Shown: positions 1-6,689 of the stretch, piece by piece | Position numbering within the stretch: the first letter of the stretch is position 1 | How the letters are laid out: every line of letters begins with the position of its first letter | Origin: Pseudomonas entomophila | Lineage (GTDB): Bacteria; Pseudomonadota; Gammaproteobacteria; Pseudomonadales; Pseudomonadaceae | Length of the DNA stretch: 35,167 nt | Direction: 5' to 3' | NCBI RefSeq assembly: GCF_013523165.1 | Contig: NZ_JAAMQI010000032.1 | Span: 1 to 35,167 of the forward strand | Made by a program: the position numbers and the translations under genes | Notes under the pieces: generated by a model | Database searches by the model: none | Seen by the model: the letters and a program-made list of their open reading frames with translations, nothing else | What the model was told of the DNA's origin: nothing

Positions 1-127
1 CTTGGTGCGGTATAACCTCAAGCGCCTCCACAGCTACAACGGCTACGAAACTCCCGTAGCCATGGAGGAAAAGCTCAAAGCGGCGGCATAAACCTTAATC
101 GGTGTCCAAAATTACTTGACCAGTTCA
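1..127 (+). mobile_element. Right end of an IS3-type insertion sequence (partial)
   Basis: The first 127 bases are the 3' end of an insertion sequence. A transposase C-terminus ends at 91. It is followed by a short tail whose last bases (about 102-127) read as one terminal inverted repeat, TTACTTGACCAGTTCA, ending in the CA typical of IS3-family right ends. The element must extend leftwards out of the window, so the left repeat and target duplication cannot be seen. The boundary at 127 is chosen because REP-type sequence begins at the next base. The family is inferred from the transposase tail and the TG...CA end rule. Confidence 0.75.
2..91 (+). CDS. IS3-family transposase (OrfB), C-terminal fragment
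   Basis: Only the last 29 codons are in the window, read in frame from base 2 to a TAA at 89-91. The peptide contains YNLKRLHSYNGYETP, the end of the DDE integrase catalytic domain in IS3-family OrfB proteins, where the common form is 'YN..RLHS.LGY.SP'. The catalytic Asp and Glu residues lie upstream of the window, so I cannot say whether the transposase is intact. It would catalyse excision and integration of its own element. Confidence 0.8.
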   Translation: MVRYNLKRLHSYNGYETPVAMEEKLKAAA

Positions 128-161
128 CCCCTGTGCCGCGATCGGCCCCGCAGGGGCCGTA
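128..161. repeat. Truncated REP palindrome abutting the IS end
   Basis: Bases 128-161 (CCCCTGTGCCGCGATC..., then a CCCCGCAGGGGCC hairpin) match the inner part of the REP variant seen complete at 16709-16752 and 27121-27164. The expected GTAGGAGCGG head is missing and is replaced by the IS end at 127. This suggests that the IS inserted inside a REP. Confidence 0.7.
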
Positions 162-207
162 AGACCCACCCAGTGATCACTCAGGATTCTCTCGCCTGCG
201 CTCCGCA

Positions 208-801
208 TCACCCATGATTACGCGCAAACACCTCCGGCCCCATGGCCGCGATCTGCCCTTCGATCAATGCGTCGAATGGCCTGAGCAGCTCATCGAAATT
301 TGCCGGCGCTTCCAGCTCGTTCAATGCCCGCGTCACGGCCTCGATGGTCGACAGGGCACCCTCTCCGGGCGCCTTGCGCAACCGGTAACGGGAGGGCGCA
401 GCCTCGTCGCCCAGGCTCACCCGCGGTAACGTCGCCAATGCCGGATTCAGGTGCAGCAACTTGCGCGCCTTTCGCCAGGTGCCGTCCGGCACCACCAGCA
501 GCAACGGCCGGTCTTCCGGACGCGAAGGTTTCACCACCTGCGCCCCTTCTCCTGGGAACAGCAGCACGGGCCGATAGCCCGGCGTCGCCAGCCAATGGGA
601 CAGCTGGTCGAACACCTCGCCGACCTGCAGCTCTGCGTTCGTCAGCCCCAGGCTCGCCAGACGCGCGGTATTCAGCGCATGTCCCACTTCGCTCGGGTGT
701 TGCAGCAACAACACGCGGGTACGGCTGGGCAACTGGGGAATCAACGGGCATAGGCAATGGTGGAGCGGCCGCAGGCAGCGCTCACAGCGGGGTCTTGGCA
801 T
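208..801 (-). CDS. tapT: tRNA-uridine aminocarboxypropyltransferase (DTW-domain protein)
   Basis: A 197-residue DTW-domain protein. Members such as E. coli TapT (YfiP) transfer the 3-amino-3-carboxypropyl group of S-adenosylmethionine to U47 of tRNAs, giving acp3U. The family motif is seen as PDGTW at about residues 105-109, followed by a basic RKARK stretch. The N-terminus carries a cysteine cluster (CERC at 6-9, CLC at 16-18) expected to bind metal. A second conserved stretch, APGEGALSTIEA, lies near residue 150. I chose the ATG at 801 because an AGGA sits 8 bases upstream. A TTG start at 822 is also possible and would add 7 residues. The upstream leader overlaps a nested inverted repeat (816-937). 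Confidence 0.88.
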   Translation of the reverse strand: MPRPRCERCLRPLHHCLCPLIPQLPSRTRVLLLQHPSEVGHALNTARLASLGLTNAELQVGEVFDQLSHWLATPGYRPVLLFPGEGAQVVKPSRPEDRPLLLVVPDGTWRKARKLLHLNPALATLPRVSLGDEAAPSRYRLRKAPGEGALSTIEAVTRALNELEAPANFDELLRPFDALIEGQIAAMGPEVFARNHG

Positions 802-815
802 GGGGGTCCTGGAGG

Positions 816-937
816 GCTGCAAGCTACGAGCGAGTGCGGCTGAGGGTCAGTGATGAATCGCCCCATTCTAAGGCGCTGCAAGGTTCGTGGCGAGCCGTGC
901 CGTTCAAGGCAGCGCCTGTCGGCCCCTAGCTTGCAGC
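816..937. repeat. Nested inverted repeats in the tapT leader
   Basis: Two inverted repeats are nested. The outer 11-bp arms are GCTGCAAGCTA (816-826) and TAGCTTGCAGC (927-937). The inner 9-bp arms are AGGCGCTGC (871-879) and GCAGCGCCT (909-917), with further near-complementary bases (GGTTCG / CGAGCC) inside the loop. The structure lies between the microprotein gene and tapT, just upstream of the tapT start. It may be a dispersed Pseudomonas repeat or a structured leader; no T-tract follows it on either strand. Confidence 0.6.
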
Positions 938-980
938 TTGCGCTTGCGATGTTCAGCTCACGGCCTGGTGCGGGCGCCGC

Positions 981-1106
981 TCAACGACGCTGCCCAGGGC
1001 GACGACACTTGTCATCCGTGGGGATGGGCACCGGCTGCAAGGGCGGTGGGATGAGACCCAGCGCAACGGCCAGGTCATGGAGCCACGTGTTCATACGGTT
1101 TTTCAT
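981..1106 (-). CDS. 41-residue basic microprotein
   Basis: A short reading frame encodes 41 residues beginning MKNRMNTWLHDLAVALGL, followed by a proline-rich segment (PPPLQPVPIPTDD) and an Arg-rich tail ending RRPGQRR. A good ribosome binding site (AAGGGGG) lies just before the ATG. The amphipathic N-terminal helix followed by a Pro-rich, basic tail resembles small hypothetical proteins that I recall from other pseudomonads. One possible relative is the small ORF at the P. aeruginosa sicX (PA1414) locus, where the transcript also acts as an sRNA; I cannot verify this. A -10-like TATGAT (minus strand, near 1165) lies about 55 bases upstream, next to a perfect palindrome ATAGCGCTAT (1167-1176). 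I found no convincing Anr box. Function unknown. Confidence 0.6.
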   Translation of the reverse strand: MKNRMNTWLHDLAVALGLIPPPLQPVPIPTDDKCRRPGQRR

Positions 1107-1332
1107 AATGCCCCCTTGACGGGTCAGGCTCACGGTCTAACGGTTCTGCGGCGCTTCCTACAGATCATAGCGCTATCTCCGACGGAGCGCGCCGATCCGC
1201 TCCTGCAGATTGTGCCAAGTGTGCCGGGTATCGGGCCGCTTGTGCGAGTCCCGATGGTCGGCCAACTGTTTCGCCTTGTTGCAATATGGACCGCACGCTC
1301 GCCCACCGTCGCTCGAACGTGCCCGGTTCGCA

Positions 1333-1752
1333 TCAGATCGCGCCGTTGGACAGCTGAGGGTCGGCGGTCACTTCCTTGAACACTTCCACATCGAGTGCAT
1401 CGCCCTGCTTGTCGAGGGTGCGGCGTGGGCGGTCGTCGCCGGGAATGCTGCTGTCGATCGCACTGAGCAGGCGCGAACCCAGCTCGGTGAGCATCAAGCC
1501 GCCCGACTGCAGGTCGCCTGCCGGTGACGACGACGCCAGGTAGCCGCGCTCGAGCAACAGTGCCGTGTATTCACGCGCCTGGGTGTCGAGCTGGGTCGCG
1601 TCCCGGGCGGAACGTCCCTTGGCAGCCAGGGCATCGACCAGCGCCTGCGGATCGGTATTAGGCGTCATGCTTTGGTTCGTGCCCTTCTGGATGTTCTGAA
1701 GCAGGTGTTCGATCAGGTCCCAATCGTATTTTTTTTCTGTCGATTCAGTCAT
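1333..1752 (-). CDS. DUF2513/YjcQ-like small protein
   Basis: A 139-residue soluble protein of unknown function. The N-terminal YDWDLIEHLLQNIQ resembles the first helix of DUF2513/YjcQ-like winged-helix proteins. A central stretch (TALLLERGYLASSS...GGLMLTELGSRLL) reads like the wing-helix end of such small regulators, in which 'LT..G..LL' is common. The C-terminus (EVFKEVTADPQLSNGAI) is compatible with an extra helix. I chose the ATG at 1752 because GGAG lies 8 bases upstream. An upstream in-frame start at 1914 would add 54 low-complexity residues that look like leader sequence. It stands alone between the microprotein gene and the divergent DUF2892-like gene. A DNA-binding role is only inferred. 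Confidence 0.6.
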   Translation of the reverse strand: MTESTEKKYDWDLIEHLLQNIQKGTNQSMTPNTDPQALVDALAAKGRSARDATQLDTQAREYTALLLERGYLASSSPAGDLQSGGLMLTELGSRLLSAIDSSIPGDDRPRRTLDKQGDALDVEVFKEVTADPQLSNGAI

Positions 1753-1999
1753 GGACGCAGTCTCCGAGGGTGACACCGTGGGTTCATGCATGAGACCGAG
1801 CGTCGGCACCGGTTGTTCGATTCGATCGGAGGCCGAGGGACGACTGACAGGTCTTTTTCGCGGTCGATCACGCCAGATGGCGACGGTTTGTCGATCAGCG
1901 CCGGTGGTGTTCACCCGTGTGCATGCACCTGAGCAACCGAACTGAACGCCTCGACTGCTCGGTGGGTCTGCTGCTTACACTTGAACAGGAGACTTTGCC

Positions 2000-2401
2000 A
2001 TGCTCGATCTTCATTCCGATTCCAAGAACGTCCACGGCCTGGAACGCGCCGGCTCCCTGGCGGGCGGCGCGCTGATGGTCAGCAAAGGCCTGCGCCAAGG
2101 CGGCTTCCTCGGCCTGATCCAACTGGCGGTGGGCGGCCTGGCGCTGGCCCGTGGTTTCAGCGGCCATTGCGCGGCCAAGAGCTGGCTGCACCGCCAGAGC
2201 AACGAGATGCATGGCCTGCGCTCCGACATCGAGGACAGCGCAGACAAGCTGGTCCGCCTGAAGGACAAAGCCGTCGACACAGTGAGCGAAAAGGCCGAGA
2301 CCGGTGCGGACAAGCTGTCGCGCCTGAAGGACAAGGCCGTCGATGCAGTGAGCGACACGACCGTGACCGGTAACGAGACGCTGTCGAACCCGAAGCTGTA
2401 A
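2000..2401 (+). CDS. DUF2892/YgaP-like membrane protein with tandem C-terminal repeat
   Basis: A 133-residue protein. Residues about 14-50 (LERAGSLAGGALMVSKG...GLIQLAVGGLALARG) form two short hydrophobic hairpin segments like the DUF2892 (YgaP transmembrane) fold. The C-terminal third is hydrophilic and contains two nearly identical 22-residue units, ADKLVRLKDKAVDTVSEK.. and ADKLSRLKDKAVDAVSDT.., encoded by 2240-2305 and 2306-2371. These are predicted to be amphipathic helices like those in LEA/CsbD-type stress proteins. AGGAGA lies upstream of the ATG. A weak AlgU-like promoter (GAACGC-N17-TCTGC, 1944-1971) could link it to envelope stress, but this match is poor. No terminator is evident downstream, where REPs begin. 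Confidence 0.65.
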   Translation: MLDLHSDSKNVHGLERAGSLAGGALMVSKGLRQGGFLGLIQLAVGGLALARGFSGHCAAKSWLHRQSNEMHGLRSDIEDSADKLVRLKDKAVDTVSEKAETGADKLSRLKDKAVDAVSDTTVTGNETLSNPKL

Positions 2402-2442
2402 GGACGAAAAGCGGTCGTCTGAGCGATCGCGGCGTCTGACAG

Positions 2443-2636
2443 GCCATTGCCGGCAAGCCGGCTCCCACAGGTTCAGCTCAAGCCTTGCATTGCCTTGCAA
2501 GCACTGGCCCGCTGTGGGAGCCGACTTCCTGGCTACCTCTACACCTCTACACGGCTGCCGCCAGCCTGTGATTGCCCTCCAGCTGTTGCCGACAACCTAC
2601 CGCCGCCAACCTGTGGGAGCGGGCTTGCCCGCGATG
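2443..2636. repeat. REP cluster (two full copies, one degenerate)
   Basis: Three copies of the GTGGGAGCGGGCTTGCCCGCGAT-type palindrome occupy the gap between the DUF2892-like gene and the M61-like gene. An inverted copy lies at 2443-2470, a degenerate one at about 2512-2536 and a canonical one at 2611-2636. Such elements can protect mRNA 3' ends and bind RAYT transposases. Nothing else is visible in this 270-base gap. Confidence 0.85.
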
Positions 2637-2671
2637 AGTCCGAAGCCACCCGCTTTATCCCCACTACCGCG

Positions 2672-3886
2672 CTAGTGCAGCGCCGGCGACTCCAGCACGC
2701 TTGAACCCCGCCCCAGCACCTGCTCGCTCAACTGCACGAATTCTTCCGTACTGACATTCGGCAAGCGCATCAGCGCGCGAGTCACGTCGTCCAGGGAGCG
2801 CTTGTCATGGCTGTACACCCGGATCTCCTTGTCCAGCGCCTGCAACAGCAGCACGCCGCGCGCCACTTGCGCCGGGGTCGCCTGATCGCCGCGCAGCGTC
2901 GTGACGCCCTCGGCCTCGGCATGCAGGCGACGCTGCAGCACGTGGTAGCGGTCATCGCTCAAGCCACCGGCCCGGTGCAGCACCACCATGGCGTAGTAAT
3001 CGACCAGGCTTTCGCCCAACCAATCGCTGCGCTCGCGATCACGCACCTGGGCGAAGGCCTCGACCAGGCCACGCAGCAGCGGGCTGCTGCCGTTCTCGCT
3101 GACCAGGGCACGCCCGCTGTTGAGGTACAACGAGCGCGGTGCGGCCACGGCGGTGCGGCGCATCGGGTCGTGTGCACCGACCACCAGCAGTTTGGGCAGG
3201 GGGCGCGGAAACACGGCCTGCAACTGGGGCCAGACGAAGGTCATCAAGGTCAACGTGTCGAGGCGACGCATGCCTTGCCCACGCGGCGCTGCGATGGTCA
3301 CTTCGGTCTCGCCCAGGCGTGCACGCCGGCTTCCCAGGGTGCCTGCCAGCATCCAGCCCGTCGGTCGATCGAAACGCCGGGACACGTCGTCGATGCGAAA
3401 GCGCTGCTTGCCGATGCGCGGCCAGGCCGTCTCGATGCTCTTCCAGCCCTTGGGCAGCTCCACGGTCAAGCGGGCGACCAACTCGACCCCATCCTGCTGG
3501 TCGAGCCGCGCCGGGGGCACCAACTGCTCGCCGCGAAACAGCGCCCAATGGGGCGTGAGGCGGGTGTCATAGTCGCCGTTGGCCGCTTGCTGGGTCAGGC
3601 GCACGCGGTACACCAGGCTGCTCTTGCCCGCGGACGGCGCCCACAGGCCACGCTGGCCCTGGCGACCCAACGTCCATTGGCCATCGCCGGCGAAGTCGCT
3701 GTAGGCACCGCGCTGCCCCAGGTTGAAGTCCAGGCTGCGCACCGCACTGCCATCGGCCAGCGTCACGCGGACTTCGGCCTGACCGCTGCCGGGCAGCAGC
3801 CGGACGTGGTAGTCCAGGTCGACCTTGCGCGCCCAACTGGGTGCGCTGACACACAGGCACAGCAACACCATCACTACACGATGCAT
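2672..3886 (-). CDS. Secreted M61-like protein lacking the zinc motif
   Basis: 404 residues with a clear N-terminal signal peptide (MHRVVMVLLCLCVSAPSWA), so it is exported to the periplasm. A beta-rich N-terminal half is followed by a C-terminal part resembling the catalytic domain of M61 glycyl aminopeptidases. The segment SDWLGESLVDYYAMVVLHRAG matches the family 'WL.EG...YY' helix. The HExxH zinc-binding helix should lie just before it, but that position reads LLRGLVEAFAQ, without the metal ligands. It is therefore probably a non-peptidase relative, acting as a binding or scaffold protein. The start has GGAG about 9 bases upstream. It sits 42 bases downstream of ycgN on the same strand and is likely co-transcribed with it. 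No substrate can be inferred. Confidence 0.6.
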   Translation of the reverse strand: MHRVVMVLLCLCVSAPSWARKVDLDYHVRLLPGSGQAEVRVTLADGSAVRSLDFNLGQRGAYSDFAGDGQWTLGRQGQRGLWAPSAGKSSLVYRVRLTQQAANGDYDTRLTPHWALFRGEQLVPPARLDQQDGVELVARLTVELPKGWKSIETAWPRIGKQRFRIDDVSRRFDRPTGWMLAGTLGSRRARLGETEVTIAAPRGQGMRRLDTLTLMTFVWPQLQAVFPRPLPKLLVVGAHDPMRRTAVAAPRSLYLNSGRALVSENGSSPLLRGLVEAFAQVRDRERSDWLGESLVDYYAMVVLHRAGGLSDDRYHVLQRRLHAEAEGVTTLRGDQATPAQVARGVLLLQALDKEIRVYSHDKRSLDDVTRALMRLPNVSTEEFVQLSEQVLGRGSSVLESPALH

Positions 3887-3928
3887 TCGAAGCTCCAGTC
3901 GAGGCGAAAAGCGGATGTCGAGGCGCGC

Positions 3929-4378
3929 TCAGCTGGCGCGGAAGATCAGGTAGTCTTCCCAATCGTCTTCGGCCACGTTCTTTTCGCTGAGCATGCGGCC
4001 CGATTGCGAAATGCGTTGCACGTGGACCTGGCTGCGATCGCCGCAGACCAGGTGATGCCAGTCCGGCAGGTCCTTGCCCTCGCTGACCAGCCGGTAGCCG
4101 CAGGTCGCTGGCAGCCAGGTGAAGGCGTCGGCCTTGCCCGGCGTGAGCTGGATGCAGTCAGGCACGTGCTCGAAGCGCTGGGGGTAGTCGCTGCACTGGC
4201 AGGTGCCCAGGTCCAGCAGCTTGCAGGCCACCCGTGTGTACCAGATGCTGTTGTCGTCCTCGTCCTCGAGCTTTTGCAGGCAGCACAGCCCGCAGCCGTC
4301 ACAGAGCGATTCCCACTCCTGCGCGTCGAGTTGATCGAGGGTCTTGCGCCGCCAGAAGGGCGCGGTATCGGCATTCAT
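3929..4378 (-). CDS. ycgN: YcgN family cysteine cluster protein (UPF0260)
   Basis: A 149-residue cytoplasmic protein of the YcgN/UPF0260 family, recognised by the N-terminal cysteine cluster CDGCGLCCLQKLED and a second group (CQCSDYP, CGY, CGD) that together resemble a metal- or iron-sulfur-binding CxxCxxCC protein. The length is normal for the family. The biochemical function is not known to me. An ATG at 4378 is preceded by GTG at 4381 in frame; AGGA about 10 bases upstream serves either. It leads a likely two-gene unit with the M61-like gene downstream. The divergently transcribed nitroreductase begins 143 bases away, so the gap probably holds both promoters. ycgN and ycgL often share a neighbourhood in gammaproteobacteria, as here. 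Confidence 0.9.
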   Translation of the reverse strand: MNADTAPFWRRKTLDQLDAQEWESLCDGCGLCCLQKLEDEDDNSIWYTRVACKLLDLGTCQCSDYPQRFEHVPDCIQLTPGKADAFTWLPATCGYRLVSEGKDLPDWHHLVCGDRSQVHVQRISQSGRMLSEKNVAEDDWEDYLIFRAS

Positions 4379-4521
4379 CACACGGGTTCCTGCAGTGAGC
4401 TCGGAGGCCGCCAGGCGCGGCGGCGCCAGTCTAGAGCCTGATCGCGACCATTGCCAGACCGCTTGTCAGGGTTGGGGCAACCCAGTAGCGTGCGGGTTTG
4501 CCCACCCTTCCAGGAGCCTTC

Positions 4522-5115
4522 ATGAGCGCCAGCACACGTATCGCCGACCATGCCATCGACGAGCAATTCATCACTCGCTGGTCACCGCGCGCCTTCAACG
4601 CCGAGCCGATCAGCGAACAGACCGTCCTCACCTTCCTCGAAGCCGCCCGCTGGGCACCTTCGGCCTACAATTCGCAACCGTGGCGCTTCCTCTACGCACG
4701 CCGCGACACGCCGAACTGGACGCGCTACCTGGACCTGCTGGTGCCCTTCAACCGTAGCTGGGCGCAGCATGCTTCGGCCCTGGTGGTGATCGTGTCCAAG
4801 ACCACCTTCACCGCACCCGGCGCCACCGAGGAGAAACCCGCGCTGTGGCACACCTTCGACACCGGTGCGGCCTGGGCACACCTGGCGCTGCAGGCCAGCC
4901 TGAGCGGCTGGTACACCCACGGCATGGCCGGCTTCGACAAGGAGCTGGCCCGTCGCGAGCTGAAGATTCCGGAAGATCATGAAGTGCATGCGATGATCGC
5001 CATCGGCAAGCTGGGCGACAAGGTCAACCTGGCCGAAGCCCTGCAGGCCCGCGAGACCCCGAGCCCGCGTCGGCCCCTGAGCGAGTTGGCGGCTGAGGGG
5101 GATTTTTCGTTGTGA
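4522..5115 (+). CDS. Nitroreductase family protein
   Basis: A 197-residue flavin-dependent nitroreductase-fold protein. The N-terminus has the family signature RWSPRAFNAEPIS followed by EAARWAPSAYNSQPWRF, the FMN-phosphate-binding helix. A central LWHTFDTGAAWAHLALQA helix and a C-terminal AIGKLGD strand complete the fold. Such enzymes reduce nitroaromatics, quinones or enones with NAD(P)H as dimers; the natural substrate here is unknown. AGGAG lies 7 bases before the ATG at 4522, which I prefer to an in-frame ATG at 4498. The gene is monocistronic on the plus strand between two minus-strand genes. Confidence 0.88.
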   Translation: MSASTRIADHAIDEQFITRWSPRAFNAEPISEQTVLTFLEAARWAPSAYNSQPWRFLYARRDTPNWTRYLDLLVPFNRSWAQHASALVVIVSKTTFTAPGATEEKPALWHTFDTGAAWAHLALQASLSGWYTHGMAGFDKELARRELKIPEDHEVHAMIAIGKLGDKVNLAEALQARETPSPRRPLSELAAEGDFSL

Positions 5116-5234
5116 TGTAGGGGGATGCGAGCTGCGAGCTGAGTCTGGTGGCGGAATTGGCTCTCGAGATAGGGGGGCCGGTTTCTAGTCTCTGGCTTCT
5201 GGCTTGAAGCGTGGCCCCTCCTCCCTTTCCCTTC

Positions 5235-6167
5235 TCAATAACCCCGCTCGAAGTCGACCTCGCCCTGGAGGGGTTGGCCGTGTTGGAACGCGTGCAGGTT
5301 TTGCAGGAACAGCTGCGCCATGGCAGGCGGTGACGTCGGGGCGGCGGTATGGCCGGTCAGCAGCAGGTTCGGCGTACGCCAGAACGGGTGATCGCACGGT
5401 GGCGGTTCCTGGCGGCAGACGTCCAGCACGGCAGCAGCCAGCCGGCCCTCGGTGAGGGCTTCGCACAGGTCGGCGTCGACCACGGAGGCGCCGCGACCGG
5501 CGTTGATGAACACGGCACTGGGTTTGCAGCGGCGCAGCAGCGCGGTGTCGTAGAGGTCGCGGGTCGCGGGTGTGTCGGGCAGCAGGTTCAGGAGGTAGTC
5601 GGCCTGCGGGAGACCGTCGGCCAGCGCGCTCAAGGGCCTGACGTGTGCGAATGGTGGCTGCTCACGGGCCTGGCTGGCGATGCCGTGCAGGATGACGCCG
5701 AAAGGCTGCAGCAGCCGAGCGACCTGCTGGCCGATATCGCCAATGCCGACGATCAGGACGGTGCGCCCTTGCAGGGTACCACCGGGGCGTGTGTCCCACC
5801 GCCGTTCAGCCTGAGCGCGCGGCAAGGCCAGGAGTCGGCGCTCGTGGGCCAGCAGATGGCCCAGCACATACTCGGCCATGACCTGGCCGAAGAGACCGAC
5901 GGCGCGGGTCAGGCGGTAGGTGCGAGGCAAGTCGGTGGCCAGCAACGGGGTGATGCCGGCCCAGGTGGACTGTACCCAGGCTGGGGGCGGCGCCTTGCGC
6001 AGAAGGTCGGCCAACAGGTCGGGCTGGCCGAGCCAGATCGGACAGTGAGGGGCGTGCTGGGCGAGTTCGACGGGGTCTGCGCTGGCGGTGATGCGCACGG
6101 AGGGGTTGGCGCTGGACAGCAATTGGGTATAGAGGGCGTGGTCGTGTTCGGCGAGAAGTAGGCGCAT
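5235..6167 (-). CDS. D-2-hydroxyacid dehydrogenase (glyoxylate/hydroxypyruvate reductase type)
   Basis: 310 residues, an NAD(P)-dependent D-isomer-specific 2-hydroxyacid dehydrogenase. The Rossmann motif VGIGDIGQQVA is near residue 140. The catalytic Arg lies in INAGRGASVVD, the Glu in DVCRQEPPP and the His in LTGHTAAPTS, all in the expected order and spacing. The short N-terminal half and the lack of an ACT domain point to the GhrA-like branch, which reduces glyoxylate and hydroxypyruvate, rather than to SerA. Start context is weak (AGGCAGC before ATG). It stands alone; the upstream 228-base gap contains a REP. Confidence 0.87.
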   Translation of the reverse strand: MRLLLAEHDHALYTQLLSSANPSVRITASADPVELAQHAPHCPIWLGQPDLLADLLRKAPPPAWVQSTWAGITPLLATDLPRTYRLTRAVGLFGQVMAEYVLGHLLAHERRLLALPRAQAERRWDTRPGGTLQGRTVLIVGIGDIGQQVARLLQPFGVILHGIASQAREQPPFAHVRPLSALADGLPQADYLLNLLPDTPATRDLYDTALLRRCKPSAVFINAGRGASVVDADLCEALTEGRLAAAVLDVCRQEPPPCDHPFWRTPNLLLTGHTAAPTSPPAMAQLFLQNLHAFQHGQPLQGEVDFERGY

Positions 6168-6295
6168 GAAGGGGCTGCCTGTTCAGGGGAAGGCGCCGGG
6201 CGGGACGGTGGAATCTGGGTAGAGTCGTGCCACGGCTGGAAGGGTGATCGTGGCGGATGAGGCTGGGATTGGCCAGCCATTGGTGCGGCTGATTT

Positions 6296-6342
6296 CACGG
6301 CCCCTGCGGGCCCGATCGCGGCACAGGGGCCGCTCCCACACG
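6296..6342. repeat. REP palindrome, GGGCCC variant
   Basis: CACGGCCCCTGCGGGCCCGATCG... and the following CAGGGGCCGCTCCCACAC form the GGGCCC-containing REP variant. It is preceded by GGCTGATTT, as in the copy at 16471. It lies in the gap between the dehydrogenase start and the ycgL stop. Confidence 0.8.
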
Positions 6343-6395
6343 AGAACGGCGGCGTCCTGGCAAATCAGCACTGCGGTCGGCGGTGTTCTGCCGCG

Positions 6396-6689
6396 TCAGA
6401 CCGGGTCGTTACGCCGCAGCAACTCCTCGGGCAGATGCTCGATGTACTCGTCGTCCGGCGGTGGCATCTGCAGGTGATACCCCTGGCCATCGAGGTTCTC
6501 CAACACCTTGACGATGTCTTCGCGGGCCAGCTTGCGCTCGGGCGAAAGCACCAGGTCGAAGGCGTGCACCGGGGTGCCGAAGAACGGCAGCAAACCTTCC
6601 GGGACTTTATCCAGGCCGTCGGCCTTGAGCACGTACAGGTACATCTCGTTCTTGCGCGGGCTCTTGTAGATCGAGCAGATACGTTTCAT
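6396..6689 (-). CDS. ycgL: YcgL domain protein
   Basis: A 97-residue YcgL-family protein. The sequence MKRICSIYKSPRKNEMYLYV, the following KADGLDKVPEGLLPFFG and the DLVLSPERKLA segment are characteristic. The fold is a small alpha/beta domain. The molecular function is not established to my knowledge, although the gene is commonly paired with rnd. Its ATG overlaps the rnd TGA by one base (TGATG), so the two are translationally coupled in an rnd-ycgL operon. That overlap decides the start: a longer in-frame reading would run far into rnd. The C-terminus is acidic (PPPDDEYIEHLPEELL). Confidence 0.92.
   Translation of the reverse strand: MKRICSIYKSPRKNEMYLYVLKADGLDKVPEGLLPFFGTPVHAFDLVLSPERKLAREDIVKVLENLDGQGYHLQMPPPDDEYIEHLPEELLRRNDPV

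Noticed and set aside
1107..1332. Anr box or sigma-54 promoter upstream of the microprotein gene
   Set aside because: I looked for TTGAT-N4-ATCAA and found none. A TTGGCAC...TGCA stretch has 8 instead of 10 bases between GG and GC, which does not fit sigma-54.
1130..1333. A 67-codon minus-strand open frame
   Set aside because: It has no ribosome binding site and overlaps the likely promoter of the 41-residue microprotein gene.
2807..4441. A 544-codon plus-strand open frame
   Set aside because: It is antisense to the M61-like gene and ycgN and has only His/Gln/Ala-rich shadow sequence.
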